Position numbers and translations under genes: made by a program
Notes under the pieces: model-generated
Seen by the model: the letters and a program-made list of their open reading frames with translations, nothing else
Database searches by the model: none
What the model was told of the DNA's origin: nothing
In this document: one piece after another, positions 36,832 through 45,774 of the stretch
Numbering within the stretch: position 1 is the stretch's first letter
Layout: every line of letters begins with the position of its first letter
Assembly: GCF_030929615.1 (NCBI RefSeq)
Contig: NZ_JAVFVU010000012.1
Span: 1 to 64,000, forward strand
DNA length: 64,000 nt
Source of the DNA: Dyadobacter sp. LHD-138
GTDB lineage: Bacteria > Bacteroidota > Bacteroidia > Cytophagales > Spirosomataceae
Reading direction: 5' to 3'

Positions 36832-37395
36832 ATGGAATTTAAGTCAAACACACTTTATCACGTGTACAACAGGGGAAATAATGCTCAAAAGATCTTTTTC
36901 AATTATGGCAACTATGTTTATTTCCTAAAAAAGATAAATGATCACCTGCTCAAACATTGTGATCTCTTAGCCTATTGCCTGATGCCGAATCACTTTCATT
37001 TACTGATCGAGTCAAAAGAAAATATGCAGGAAAATTCGATCAATAAGGCTATTCAAATTATTTTGAGCTCTTATTCACAGGCAATTAATAAGCAGGAAAA
37101 TAGAACAGGTTCATTATTTCAACAACACACAAAGACTAAATCATTAGAAAACAACACGCAACATGCAGAAATTTGTTTTCACTATATTCATCAAAATCCA
37201 CTGCGTGCAGGTTTGGTGAGAGCGATTGAAAATTGGGAGTTTAGTTCAGTAAAAAGCTATGCACTGGTGAGAGCCGATAAAATGTGTAATTTGGAAAAAG
37301 CACGACTACTGTTGAATATTCCTGAAAATGGTGTCGAATTTTTAAAACTATCAAACCAGGTTATTGAGAAGGAATATCTGGATAAAATACTTTAA
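36832..37395 (+). CDS. REP-associated tyrosine transposase (Y1_Tnp, RAYT)
   Basis: The 187-aa protein is a single-strand nuclease of the Y1/HUH type. It opens with NTLYHVYNRGNNAQKIFF. The HUH motif is HFHLLIES (about residues 61-68, after LMPNHF). The catalytic Tyr is probably in SSYSQAINK (about 86), and FHYIHQNPLRAGLV is the typical C-terminal motif. The frame is intact. It lies between REP-like hairpins (36,723; 37,434; 37,471), the hallmark of RAYT/REP units, which copy or maintain REP sequences and are usually domesticated rather than freely mobile. Confidence 0.9.
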   Translation: MEFKSNTLYHVYNRGNNAQKIFFNYGNYVYFLKKINDHLLKHCDLLAYCLMPNHFHLLIESKENMQENSINKAIQIILSSYSQAINKQENRTGSLFQQHTKTKSLENNTQHAEICFHYIHQNPLRAGLVRAIENWEFSSVKSYALVRADKMCNLEKARLLLNIPENGVEFLKLSNQVIEKEYLDKIL

Positions 37396-37433
37396 GTGAC
37401 CCTACGGATGTCATTTATCACGCTGTTTCATAT

Positions 37434-37464
37434 CCGTCCGACGGCCAAAAAAGCCGTCGGACGG
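37434..37464. repeat. REP-type hairpin downstream of the RAYT gene
   Basis: A 12-bp stem (CCGTCCGACGGC and complement) has a 7-base A-rich loop, 39 bp after the transposase stop. Confidence 0.75.
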
Positions 37465-37470
37465 AGCAAA

Positions 37471-37503
37471 CCCGTCGGATGGCTTTTTCCGCCATCCGAC
37501 GGG
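37471..37503. repeat. Second downstream REP-type hairpin
   Basis: A 13-bp stem (CCCGTCGGATGGC and complement) has a 7-base loop, followed by TAAATAACA exactly as at the upstream copy. Confidence 0.75.
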
Positions 37504-37528
37504 TAAATAACATTAACATATTAGTACT

Positions 37529-38317
37529 ATGAGCACCCACCTATTTAATAATCAAGTTGCCATTGTGACCGGCGCGGGCCAGGGAATTGGATTTGAGATT
37601 GCCAAACAACTAGCATTGAAGGGAGCTTGTGTAATTTTAAATGATGCCCACGCCGAGCTGGCAACAGAGGCCGCGAACAGCATCCGTGCCCTTGGCGGCG
37701 AATGCGTTGCTTTTTCCGGAGATGCCTCCCAAACAGAAATTATCGATGGCATGGTTGATGAAGCGGTACGCTGTTTTGGAAAACTTACCATCGCGGTAGC
37801 CAATGCCGGAATCACGCTGTTTGGAGACTTCTTTGATTACCCGAAAGAAAACTTACAAAAAGTACTGGAAGTCAATCTAATGGGCTCCTTTTTGTTAACC
37901 CAGGCAGCCGCCAGGCAAATAAGGTCACAAAAATCCGGCGGAAGAATTTTACTGATGTCGTCCGTTGTCGGACACCAGTCGCATCAGTTTCTGGGCGCTT
38001 ATGCCATGACCAAAGCCGGGCTTGAAATGCTGGCCAAAAATCTGGTACTGGAATTATCTCCGCATGGCATCACGATCAATGCCGTTGCGCCAGGCGCCAC
38101 GCTTACGGAAAGAACGTTAACAACCGACCCGACCTATCCTAAAACCTGGTCGGCCATAACACCTATGGGACGGCCTGCCATTTGTGAGGATATTGCCAAT
38201 GCGGCCTTATTCCTGCTTTCCCCGTATTCAGGGCATATCACAGGACAAAGTCTGATCGTAGACGGTGGATGGACATCGGTGAGTCCCCTACCCGATCTTA
38301 GCAATATGGATGTCTGA
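37529..38317 (+). CDS. Short-chain dehydrogenase/reductase
   Basis: The 262-aa SDR shows the cofactor motif TGAGQGIGFEIA (about 15-26), NAGIT (about 90), LMSSVVGHQSHQ with the catalytic Ser, YAMTKAGLEML with the Tyr-x3-Lys pair, and the end motif GQSLIVDGGW. Asp in the second strand region (LNDAHAE) suggests NAD+ preference. With the sugar-acid dehydratase upstream it could oxidise a sugar or sugar lactone, which is inference. REP hairpins and the RAYT gene separate the two, so they may once have been a tighter operon. Confidence 0.9.
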   Translation: MSTHLFNNQVAIVTGAGQGIGFEIAKQLALKGACVILNDAHAELATEAANSIRALGGECVAFSGDASQTEIIDGMVDEAVRCFGKLTIAVANAGITLFGDFFDYPKENLQKVLEVNLMGSFLLTQAAARQIRSQKSGGRILLMSSVVGHQSHQFLGAYAMTKAGLEMLAKNLVLELSPHGITINAVAPGATLTERTLTTDPTYPKTWSAITPMGRPAICEDIANAALFLLSPYSGHITGQSLIVDGGWTSVSPLPDLSNMDV

Positions 38318-38327
38318 AAAAAATTAA

Positions 38328-39074
38328 TTACTCGCCTAAACCTTCCGCAAACAACTGAGCTTCCAGATCGTCTATATTTCCTTCCTGGGAAATAAAAAGT
38401 TCTCTCGGTTTTGCGGAAGAAACAGGCTTCACCGTCATAAAATTACGGTATTGTTCATCCGAAATAATTCTCAATTGAAGCGCTCTTTTCAGTACGATCG
38501 GGAAAGGCACTTTGAAAAAATTGGCAATATCAGAAGCTAAAAAACCTGGAATTTTGGAAATATCATCCCTGAAAAAACTCTCTACGTCTTTGAAAGGCAG
38601 CAATGCGTCAAAAATCAACTGCTCCGAGCGATTGGCAAGCGAAACCGGATTGGCATAAGAACTATGCAGCCCCAGTGATACGGTCAGTAAATGAATATGA
38701 TAATTCCGCTCATTAAACTCCAAAGCAGCATTGACAAAGACCCAGCCTTTCTGGTGATACATCGCCGAGAATCCTTTAAAGGCTGAATCGACATGATGCA
38801 ATTGAGCAATCTTGATTCCCTCGGGATAGGGCAGCTTATGCCCGATTTGGTGGACAATATCCTGTGCATACGATACATCAGCCACTTCACCGGCCGGTTC
38901 AATCACCCAGTCGCCATTGACAAGTTCTTCAAATAACTGATCCGCTGCCCGCTGACATTCTATTTGTCCCAAATGCAAAATAATTCTATTGCCGCGGACT
39001 GAAAAATCGAGTGGAAGCTGATTTTTTATTTGTTTTCTGGCCATCTTTTGTGAAGTGTTAGATATTATTTTCAA
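38328..39074 (-). CDS. Uncharacterised cytoplasmic protein
   Basis: The 248-aa product has no signal peptide or membrane helix. The N-terminal segment is basic (ARKQIKNQLPLDFSVRG). Short recognisable pieces are IGHKLPYPEGIKIAQLHHVD and, near the C-terminus, FLASDIANFFKVPFPIVLKRALQLRIIS. The last resembles the helix-turn-helix-like tail of ImmA/IrrE proteins, but no HExxH zinc motif is present. I cannot name a family. It is tail-to-tail with the dehydrogenase and precedes gldD on the minus strand by a 42-bp gap in transcription order reversed (gldD lies to its right). Confidence 0.6.
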   Translation of the reverse strand: MKIISNTSQKMARKQIKNQLPLDFSVRGNRIILHLGQIECQRAADQLFEELVNGDWVIEPAGEVADVSYAQDIVHQIGHKLPYPEGIKIAQLHHVDSAFKGFSAMYHQKGWVFVNAALEFNERNYHIHLLTVSLGLHSSYANPVSLANRSEQLIFDALLPFKDVESFFRDDISKIPGFLASDIANFFKVPFPIVLKRALQLRIISDEQYRNFMTVKPVSSAKPRELFISQEGNIDDLEAQLFAEGLGE

Positions 39075-39116
39075 AGATACATTCTTCCGCCTTTCACCAC
39101 AATAGCCGCAGGCACT

Positions 39117-39716
39117 TTATCTCTTCCATTCCAGTGTGTTAAGCAAATGGATCATATCCTTTTGTATAAAATTGATCACGGGCGTTAAAGAATCATTTTT
39201 CGTGGCTGTGGAAAAATATATGGCACCTCGCAGAAAATGCGTAGTACTGTCGGTTGTATAAAACTGATAAGGACTTGGCACGTCACCTTCAATTTTAAAA
39301 ATCATGGCCGTCAAATTATTTCGAGTCATTAATTTTTGCTCCTGAATCGAAGAAGCCCGGACCTGATGTTTCCCCGTTAACTTGAACGAGTCATTGATAT
39401 AGTTTCTCAACAGTGTCTGATTATTCCTAACGGGCTTATAAGTCAGTTGGATGTTGGCCTTAAATTGGGGGTAATAAATAAATATCCAATCTTTTTCGGC
39501 AAGCGCAAAGGTGTCCGGAAGGATTTCAGCCGATTTCGAGTACTCAAATGAATAAGGATGGTTTTCCGTCAGTTTTTGATAAAGCTGTTCCGGCAGGTCA
39601 ATACGGTTAAAACCTTTGGGTTTTGGTACATAGGCCTGCTCCTCTTTTCCACAGGAAAAAAGAAAAACCGACAAAAAAGAAAGCATTAGGATAAAAGCAG
39701 GAAAACGATTTTGCAT
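39117..39716 (-). CDS. gldD: Gliding-motility lipoprotein GldD
   Basis: The 199-aa lipoprotein has a type II signal with the lipid-bearing Cys in VFLFSCGKEE (about residue 22), followed by the family signature YVPKPKGFNRIDLP (about 29-42). Length and pattern fit GldD, which in Flavobacterium is needed for gliding and type IX secretion. Many non-gliding Bacteroidota retain it, so motility is not implied. It is probably co-transcribed with the uncharacterised gene at 38,328 and is separated from glmS by a terminator. Confidence 0.9.
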   Translation of the reverse strand: MQNRFPAFILMLSFLSVFLFSCGKEEQAYVPKPKGFNRIDLPEQLYQKLTENHPYSFEYSKSAEILPDTFALAEKDWIFIYYPQFKANIQLTYKPVRNNQTLLRNYINDSFKLTGKHQVRASSIQEQKLMTRNNLTAMIFKIEGDVPSPYQFYTTDSTTHFLRGAIYFSTATKNDSLTPVINFIQKDMIHLLNTLEWKR

Positions 39717-39813
39717 TGATTTGGGATTTCTCTAAACGGAAATTTTGCCTGCAAAGCTAACGAAAAGAGCTTTATAATATTTTGACTTATTGATTTACCG
39801 TAACAGACAAAAG

Positions 39814-39853
39814 CAAAAAGGGAAGCCAGTCTTTGTCAGACCGGTTCCCTTTT
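39814..39853 (-). terminator. Terminator of glmS
   Basis: An imperfect hairpin (AAAAAGGGAA...TTCCCTTTTT outer stem) lies 24 bp past the glmS stop in the direction of transcription. Confidence 0.7.
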
Positions 39854-39876
39854 TATTTGAAACATGAACATACCAA

Positions 39877-41715
39877 TTATTCCACAGTCACGGATTTAGC
39901 AAGATTTCTTGGCTGATCCACGTTTCTGCCGCGCATCACCGCGATGTAATAAGACAACAATTGTAAAGGAATCACAGACACGAGCGGTGTCAGGATTTCA
40001 TGTACTTTCGGCACCTCAATTACAAAATCAACCATTGTCGGAATTAACGTATCTCCTTCCGTCACAATGGCAATCACGCGCCCCTTACGCGCTTTTACCT
40101 CCTGAATATTTGAAACTATTTTTTCATAAGAACTGTCTTTCGTCGCCAGAAAAACAACCGGCATATCCTCGTCAATCAGGGCAATGGGGCCGTGTTTCAT
40201 TTCCGCGGCTGGATATCCTTCGGCGTGGATATAAGAAATCTCTTTCAGTTTTAATGCACCCTCCAGTGCAACCGGAAAATTCAAACCACGTCCCAGATAA
40301 ATGAAATTGCGGGCATAGGTAAAGATGAAAGCGATTTCCTTGATTTTGGCAGCATTTTCAAAAACCTGCTCCACTTTAGCAGGGATCGTTTCCAGTTCTA
40401 CCAAAAGCTGTCGGTATGTCTCCTCTGAAATCGTTCCCTTTCTTTTAGCCGTAGCGATCGCAATCAGCGTCAAAACTGTCACCTGGGCCGTAAAAGCCTT
40501 TGTGCTCGCCACCCCGATTTCGGGCCCTGCGTGGGTATAAGCACCCGCATGCGACGCCCGTGCTATGGAAGACCCGACAACATTGCAAACACCAAAAATC
40601 GTCGCTCCTTTTGATTTGGCGAGCTCAATAGCCGCCAGGGTGTCGGCCGTTTCACCGGATTGTGAAATGGCAATCACGATATCATTTTCCTTGATTACAG
40701 GGTTTCTGTAACGGAATTCCGAAGCGTATTCCACTTCAACATTAATCCGTGCCAGTTCTTCAAACAAATATTCGGCCACCAGACCGGCATGCCAGGATGT
40801 ACCACAGCCAACGATGACAATTCTCTCCGAAGCAGCCAGCTTATCAATATAATTGGCCAGGCCGCCCAATTGCAAATGTGCTTCGTCCGCCCTTACCCGG
40901 CCGCGCATGCTGTCGGCAATGGAACGTGGCTGTTCAAAAATTTCCTTAATCATGAAATGGTCGTAACCGCCTTTTTCGATGGTTTCCAGTTCCATTTCAA
41001 GTTTCTGAATGTACGGTACTTTTTGGGTGTTATCCAGATTCTGAATGCTCAGTTTTCCATCGCGGACCACGGCCACTTCATAGTCATCCAGATAAACCAC
41101 GTCTTTGGTATATTCAATAATCGGTGTGGCATCAGAAGCAAAAAAGAACTCGTCTTTACCAACGCCAATCACCAACGGACTTCCTTTCCTCGCCGCAATC
41201 AGCTGATCCGGAAAATCCACGGACATGACAACGATCGCATAAGCCCCAACAACTTCCAGCAAGGCAAGCCTTACAGCTTCTTCCAGTGAGGTTCCCGTTT
41301 CCTTTTGAATGTCTTCAATAAAATGGATCAGTACTTCGGTATCCGTGGCGCTTTGAAAAACGTGTCCTTTTTGTATCAGATTTTGTTTGATCGCTGCGTA
41401 ATTTTCAATAATACCATTGTGAATGATAGCCAGTTTCCGGTCGTTGGAAAAATGCGGGTGTGCATTCACATCGTTAGGTTCTCCATGCGTTGCCCAACGC
41501 GTATGGCCGATCCCGATTTTTGCATTCAGGTTCTTATCGGTAAGCTGGCTTTCCAGGTCAGACACCTTTCCTTTTTTCTTATAAATATTCAATTCCGAGT
41601 CTTCTATCAACGCAACGCCAGAACTGTCATAACCCCGGTATTCAAGTCTTTTGAGACCTTTGATAATTAATGGACAGGCCTCTCTATTTCCTATGTAAGC
41701 TACAATTCCGCACAT
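39877..41715 (-). CDS. glmS: Glutamine-fructose-6-phosphate transaminase (isomerizing)
   Basis: The 612-aa enzyme makes glucosamine-6-phosphate, the entry step to UDP-GlcNAc for the cell wall and lipopolysaccharide. Cys2 of MCGIVAYIGNREA is the glutaminase nucleophile. The Ntn domain also shows GYDSSGVA and IGHTRWATHGEPN. Two SIS domains follow (about 290-420 and 460-600), with GCGTSWHAGLVAEY, SQSGETADT and ALKLKEISYIHAEG. The C-terminus ends PRNLAKSVTVE as usual. There is no sign of a glmS ribozyme in the short leader. Confidence 0.97.
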   Translation of the reverse strand: MCGIVAYIGNREACPLIIKGLKRLEYRGYDSSGVALIEDSELNIYKKKGKVSDLESQLTDKNLNAKIGIGHTRWATHGEPNDVNAHPHFSNDRKLAIIHNGIIENYAAIKQNLIQKGHVFQSATDTEVLIHFIEDIQKETGTSLEEAVRLALLEVVGAYAIVVMSVDFPDQLIAARKGSPLVIGVGKDEFFFASDATPIIEYTKDVVYLDDYEVAVVRDGKLSIQNLDNTQKVPYIQKLEMELETIEKGGYDHFMIKEIFEQPRSIADSMRGRVRADEAHLQLGGLANYIDKLAASERIVIVGCGTSWHAGLVAEYLFEELARINVEVEYASEFRYRNPVIKENDIVIAISQSGETADTLAAIELAKSKGATIFGVCNVVGSSIARASHAGAYTHAGPEIGVASTKAFTAQVTVLTLIAIATAKRKGTISEETYRQLLVELETIPAKVEQVFENAAKIKEIAFIFTYARNFIYLGRGLNFPVALEGALKLKEISYIHAEGYPAAEMKHGPIALIDEDMPVVFLATKDSSYEKIVSNIQEVKARKGRVIAIVTEGDTLIPTMVDFVIEVPKVHEILTPLVSVIPLQLLSYYIAVMRGRNVDQPRNLAKSVTVE

Positions 41716-41969
41716 ATTTTGAATAATTAATTGTTAAATGTGTATACAGTATTGAGTGCAAATAAATAGCAATAACAATTCGATAACAAACAAAATACTA
41801 GAAATTATCCAATTCCCAGAGAGTGCTCGAACACACCATAGCATATTCATTATGAAGCCTTTACATATTAAAAAATATTAAAAAATAAAGATAGGATCAT
41901 TTCATGACGTTCTGGAAATTTACCGGTATCGGCGAAACTGGTTATGCAGGCAAAACAATATGGCACAAA

Positions 41970-42002
41970 AAAAGCGGCGACCAGAATCTGATCGCCGCTT
42001 TT
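41970..42002. terminator. Terminator of the starch-synthase-like gene
   Basis: An 11-bp stem (AAAAGCGGCGA and complement) with an 11-base loop is flanked by A and T runs, just past the stop of the leftward gene. The rest of the 300-bp gap to glmS (41,716-41,969) shows no gene; it must contain the glmS promoter. Confidence 0.8.
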
Positions 42003-42018
42003 CATCTATTTAAAAATC

Positions 42019-42825
42019 TTAACTCATTAAATCAGTATAAAGATTGTAATATGACTCCGAGAATTTCTCTTCCTCTTCGTCAAGCTCTACACGCTTCGGC
42101 GCATCGTTGAAAATCTGGTTAAGACTTTCGCTGCAATGCTCCTCCGCTTTTACAACTGCATCTGCATAAGCGCAACCGATTTTAACAAAACCTTCAAAAT
42201 CTGCTGAATGAAGATGTGATAAGGCTTCATCACTCACATCCATTGCTTTTGCCTTGCTTTGTAAATCCGCGTCGAATTTATAATCAAAAGCATTATTATG
42301 CACAGTAAACACACTTTTCGTATCCTTAAACATGGGATCGTTACGGTATGTTGTTTTAAGATATAATGGAATCAAAGCGGTCATCCAGTCGTTGCAATGC
42401 ACAACGTCAGGAGCCCATCCAAGTTTCTTAACTGTTTCTAAAACACCTTTGCAAAAGAAAATCGCACGTTCGTCGTTATCATCGTAAAAGTTATTCTCCT
42501 TATCGAAGAACACGGATTTACGGTGAAAATAGTCATCGTTATCTATAAAATAAACCTGAAGCTTTGCGTTTGGGATAGAAGCAACCTTGATAATAAGTGG
42601 TTTTTCTTCATCACCAACCGTAATATTAATTCCTGACAATCGAACTACTTCGTGAAGCCTGTTTTTACGCTCATTGATTAGACCAAATCGAGGTACCAAA
42701 ATTCTTATCTCTGCACCGCGCTCCTGCATTGCTTGCGGAAGTCTTCTTACATAATCGGCAACATCTGTGGTCTGGAGAAAAGGATTGATTTCACTGGCTA
42801 CATACAAAATTCGTAGTTTGTCCAT
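42019..42825 (-). CDS. Starch/glycogen-synthase N-terminal domain protein (GT5-like, catalytic half absent)
   Basis: The 268-aa protein matches only the N-terminal Rossmann domain of GT5 glycogen synthases: ILYVASEINPFLQTTDVADY, RILVPRFGLIN, VVHCNDWMTALIPLYLKT and FTVHNNAFDY. The usual substrate loop K-x-G-G-L is replaced by QTTDVAD, and the whole C-terminal ADP-glucose-binding domain is missing, with an acidic tail (ELDEEEEKFSES) instead. It is therefore unlikely to be a functional synthase. Short versions like this are found beside panC in other Bacteroidota, so it is a conserved protein of unknown role rather than a fresh truncation. It is divergent from panC. Confidence 0.82.
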   Translation of the reverse strand: MDKLRILYVASEINPFLQTTDVADYVRRLPQAMQERGAEIRILVPRFGLINERKNRLHEVVRLSGINITVGDEEKPLIIKVASIPNAKLQVYFIDNDDYFHRKSVFFDKENNFYDDNDERAIFFCKGVLETVKKLGWAPDVVHCNDWMTALIPLYLKTTYRNDPMFKDTKSVFTVHNNAFDYKFDADLQSKAKAMDVSDEALSHLHSADFEGFVKIGCAYADAVVKAEEHCSESLNQIFNDAPKRVELDEEEEKFSESYYNLYTDLMS

Positions 42826-43050
42826 AGATATTTAAAGCAGTTTGTGAAAAAAAGTTTTGCAAAATTACATAAAAAAAACTGCATTTTCAATAGAAATTCA
42901 AAACTAATTGTAATATTGCGCAGAGTTTGGGCATATCTATGCCAAATATTTCAGAAACCCCAGCGAACAGGCCGGATTAACCTATTATACAAACGAAAAA
43001 ACATGTTGTGTTTGTATTGATCCTGCACCTTCCTATATATAACACTTTTC

Positions 43051-43893
43051 ATGGAAGTTTTTACTTCAATTCATAGCTTAAAAAAATTTCTTTTTCATCA
43101 GCGTCTCGACAACAAGACTGTCGGGCTCATTCCAACCATGGGTGCGTTGCATGAAGGACATATCTCACTGGTAGAAACCGCAAAACAGCAAAACGATATT
43201 TCGGTCGCCAGCATTTTTGTAAACCCTACCCAGTTCAACAACCCGGAAGACCTGGCAAAATATCCCAGAACGCTGGAAAACGACTGTGTAATGCTTGAAA
43301 AAGCCGGTGCCTCCGTTGTATTCGCCCCGTCCGTGACAGAAATGTATCCCGAACCGACAACGCTTACCATGAATTTTGGTTTGATCGAAACCGTGATGGA
43401 GGGAGCCTCCCGCCCCGGTCATTTCAATGGTGTTGGCGTAGTGGTTTCCAAGCTTTTCAATATTGTACAGCCCAATAAGGCTTATTTCGGCCAAAAAGAC
43501 CTGCAACAGGTGACGGTAGTAAAAAGACTTGTCGCAGACCTTTCCTTTAATCTGGAACTGGTTATTTGCCCGACCGTGCGGGAGGATGACGGACTCGCCA
43601 TGTCGTCCCGTAACCGCCGCCTGAGCCAGGAAGAACGCGCACACGGTCCGATTATCTATAAAATTCTGATGGATGCCAGGGAAAAATTGATTTCCGGTGA
43701 TGATACCGAAGAAGTAAAAGAGTCCGTCAGGATCGAGTTTAATGCCATGGCTGGCTTCGAGCTGGATTATTTCGAGATTGTCAATATCGAATCTTTGCAG
43801 CCCATTCATATTCTCGGTGGCGCCGGCACCACGGCACTTTGCATCGCCGCTTTCCTAGGACCTGTCCGATTAATTGATAACATCATATTTTAA
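43051..43893 (+). CDS. panC: Pantothenate synthetase (pantoate-beta-alanine ligase)
   Basis: The 280-aa enzyme joins pantoate and beta-alanine using ATP, the last step of pantothenate synthesis. Motifs are PTMGALHEGHISLV (about 28-41, with HxGH), VASIFVNPTQFN, FGQKDLQQ and the KMSKS-like MSSRNRRLS. Its partner panD, which supplies beta-alanine, lies 1.9 kb downstream with an oxidoreductase gene on the opposite strand between them. The stop codon overlaps the start of a 58-bp palindrome. Confidence 0.96.
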   Translation: MEVFTSIHSLKKFLFHQRLDNKTVGLIPTMGALHEGHISLVETAKQQNDISVASIFVNPTQFNNPEDLAKYPRTLENDCVMLEKAGASVVFAPSVTEMYPEPTTLTMNFGLIETVMEGASRPGHFNGVGVVVSKLFNIVQPNKAYFGQKDLQQVTVVKRLVADLSFNLELVICPTVREDDGLAMSSRNRRLSQEERAHGPIIYKILMDAREKLISGDDTEEVKESVRIEFNAMAGFELDYFEIVNIESLQPIHILGGAGTTALCIAAFLGPVRLIDNIIF

Positions 43894-43950
43894 CATTCTG
43901 TCAAATACAAAAGGCCTCCGATCGGAGGCCTTTTGTATTTGACAGAATGT
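43893..43950. terminator. 58-bp perfect palindrome, bidirectional terminator
   Basis: Two exact 29-base arms meet at 43,921/43,922 with no spacer. The core is CAAAAGGCCTCCGA and its complement. It occupies the whole space between the convergent panC and oxidoreductase genes and can terminate both. As DNA it could extrude a cruciform. Confidence 0.9.
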
Positions 43951-43957
43951 GCAACTA

Positions 43958-45427
43958 CTACAATTTCCAGTCACCGCGATAGGTGCGTTTCACAAACTGA
44001 TTCGCCTCATCGAAGTTGGTAACCTTCATACTTTTTCCATCCCATAGCAATTTCTTACGTCCTGGGTAATCAAAGCCCTTACCATCGGCTCTTGCCGCAC
44101 GAAGGTTATAACTGCGGATACCCAGGTTACCCATAATAACCGTTTCCGTAAGCGGGCCAGCGTAGTCAAATGACGATGTCAATGCTTTGTGCTCCTTGCT
44201 TTGGTAACCGGCTTTACAAGCGTCTGACCATGAAACATGATGTCCAAACTCAGGCATTGGCGTATATTTGTTACCAAAATCTCCCTCTTTGTATTCCAGT
44301 TTGGTACCATTTTTCAGGTATACTTTCGGAGCTTTCCCGTAAGTGCCGCAAGTCATCACACCTTTTTCACCGATCAACAACACACCGTTGCTGCTATCCG
44401 GCTCACCCAGCGGATCATTGGCAGGAATCAAATCCGGGTGGAAAGGACGCAATCCACCGTCATGCCAGGTTAAGGTCACTTCCGATTTATTAATCTTGTT
44501 GGCAGGGAATTTCAACTGAACGCGTGACGACGGAGGGCAACCTTCCGGAATATACTCTGCAGTCCAGTCTTTAATAAACACTGTACCTACACTACATTCA
44601 AGTTCGGTAGGATAACCAAGTCCCAATGTTCTGAAAGCAGGGTCGATCAAGTGACAGCCCATATCGCCCAACGCACCGGTACCGAAATTCCACCAGCCGC
44701 GCCATTTGAATGGGTGCCATGCCGGGTTATAATCTACCCAATCCGCACAACCAACCCAAAGTTCCCAGTCAAGTTCCTCCGGCGTTGGCATTTTCCCTAC
44801 CGGCACGGGAATACCTTGCGGCCACACCGGACGGTTGGTCCATACGTGCGCCTCATGCACATTCCCGATCAGGCCTTTTTTGAACCATTCCTTCATCTGA
44901 ACCTGTGCAGGATTGGAAGCACCCTGGTTTCCCATTTGTGTCACAACCTTATATTTCCTCGCTGCTTCGGTCAGCATACGCGCCTCATATATATTGTGCG
45001 TCAATGGTTTTTGTACATAGACGTGTTTCCCCCGCTGCATCGCAGTCATCGCAATGATGGCGTGCATGTGATCCGTTGTAGAAACGGTAACGGCATCTAT
45101 ATCCTTATCCATTTCATCAAACATGCGTCTGAAATCCTTATATTTTTTCGCGGTCGGATGTAATTCGAAATTCTTTTTAGCCTGGCCCCAGTCCACATCA
45201 CAAAGCGCTACCAGATTTTCCGCCCCTTTATTCCAAGCATTATTGGTATCCGAAAATCCCTTTCCTCCCACACCTATACCGGCAATATTCAGTTTGTCGC
45301 TAGGTGCGATAAATCCTTTGCCCAGAACATTTCTGGGCACAATAAAGAAACTTCCCACTGCCGCCGCGGTAGTTTTCTGAAGAAAGTCACGACGCGTGAC
45401 ACCGTTTGGTTTATTCTCTGTACTCAT
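43958..45427 (-). CDS. Gfo/Idh/MocA-family oxidoreductase, Tat-exported
   Basis: The 489-aa protein starts with a twin-arginine signal (TRRDFLQKTTAAAVGSFF, about 11-28), so it is exported folded with its cofactor. The N-terminal Rossmann domain has IAGIGVGGKG and VALCDVDW. The motif KPLTHNIYEARML (EKP-type, about 139) provides the catalytic Lys, and a C-terminal alpha/beta domain follows with WWNFGTGALGDMGCHLID. It probably oxidises a sugar derivative with bound NAD(P). Secreted members of this family are numerous in Bacteroidota and linked to glycan use; the substrate is unknown. Confidence 0.9.
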   Translation of the reverse strand: MSTENKPNGVTRRDFLQKTTAAAVGSFFIVPRNVLGKGFIAPSDKLNIAGIGVGGKGFSDTNNAWNKGAENLVALCDVDWGQAKKNFELHPTAKKYKDFRRMFDEMDKDIDAVTVSTTDHMHAIIAMTAMQRGKHVYVQKPLTHNIYEARMLTEAARKYKVVTQMGNQGASNPAQVQMKEWFKKGLIGNVHEAHVWTNRPVWPQGIPVPVGKMPTPEELDWELWVGCADWVDYNPAWHPFKWRGWWNFGTGALGDMGCHLIDPAFRTLGLGYPTELECSVGTVFIKDWTAEYIPEGCPPSSRVQLKFPANKINKSEVTLTWHDGGLRPFHPDLIPANDPLGEPDSSNGVLLIGEKGVMTCGTYGKAPKVYLKNGTKLEYKEGDFGNKYTPMPEFGHHVSWSDACKAGYQSKEHKALTSSFDYAGPLTETVIMGNLGIRSYNLRAARADGKGFDYPGRKKLLWDGKSMKVTNFDEANQFVKRTYRGDWKL

Positions 45428-45774
45428 CGGGTTTTAGTCTTAAAATAAATTAATAATAGTCAAAAGCGTTGTCAGACTCATTCATACTGAATTGAATTAA
45501 TCAGGGCTTAAATATAATGATGTTCGAATATATTGCCGCATCCGTTTCCATTAATTGATGATTAAGATTCTGCTCCAGACTTATCATCCAGATTACCTGC
45601 TCATTAACACGGATTTATTCTCTGTTTAACCGCTGTAAAGGAAGATCGGAATGGCGCTGGGAAAAAATTGGAACTCCCCCGAATAGCCCGATGTTTTGAA
45701 GGCGTCGTATAATTCCTGTAACTTTGCAGGATTGGTATGTATATTATATTAATATTCACTCATCTAGCTGAGTA
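45428..45774 (+). promoter_or_regulatory. Intergenic region with the panD promoter
   Basis: Within this 347-base gap TTG at 45,696-45,698 and TAACTTTG at 45,719-45,726, 20 bases apart, match the Bacteroidota promoter. The transcript would have a leader of about 40 bases. I see no riboswitch-like fold. The left part must hold the leftward oxidoreductase promoter. Confidence 0.7.

Noticed and set aside
36723..37503. A CRISPR array
   Set aside because: The hairpins are three, unevenly spaced, with no spacers and no cas genes. The RAYT gene explains them.
41716..41969. A glmS ribozyme upstream of glmS
   Set aside because: No ribozyme-like pseudoknot core is apparent and these are mainly known from Firmicutes.
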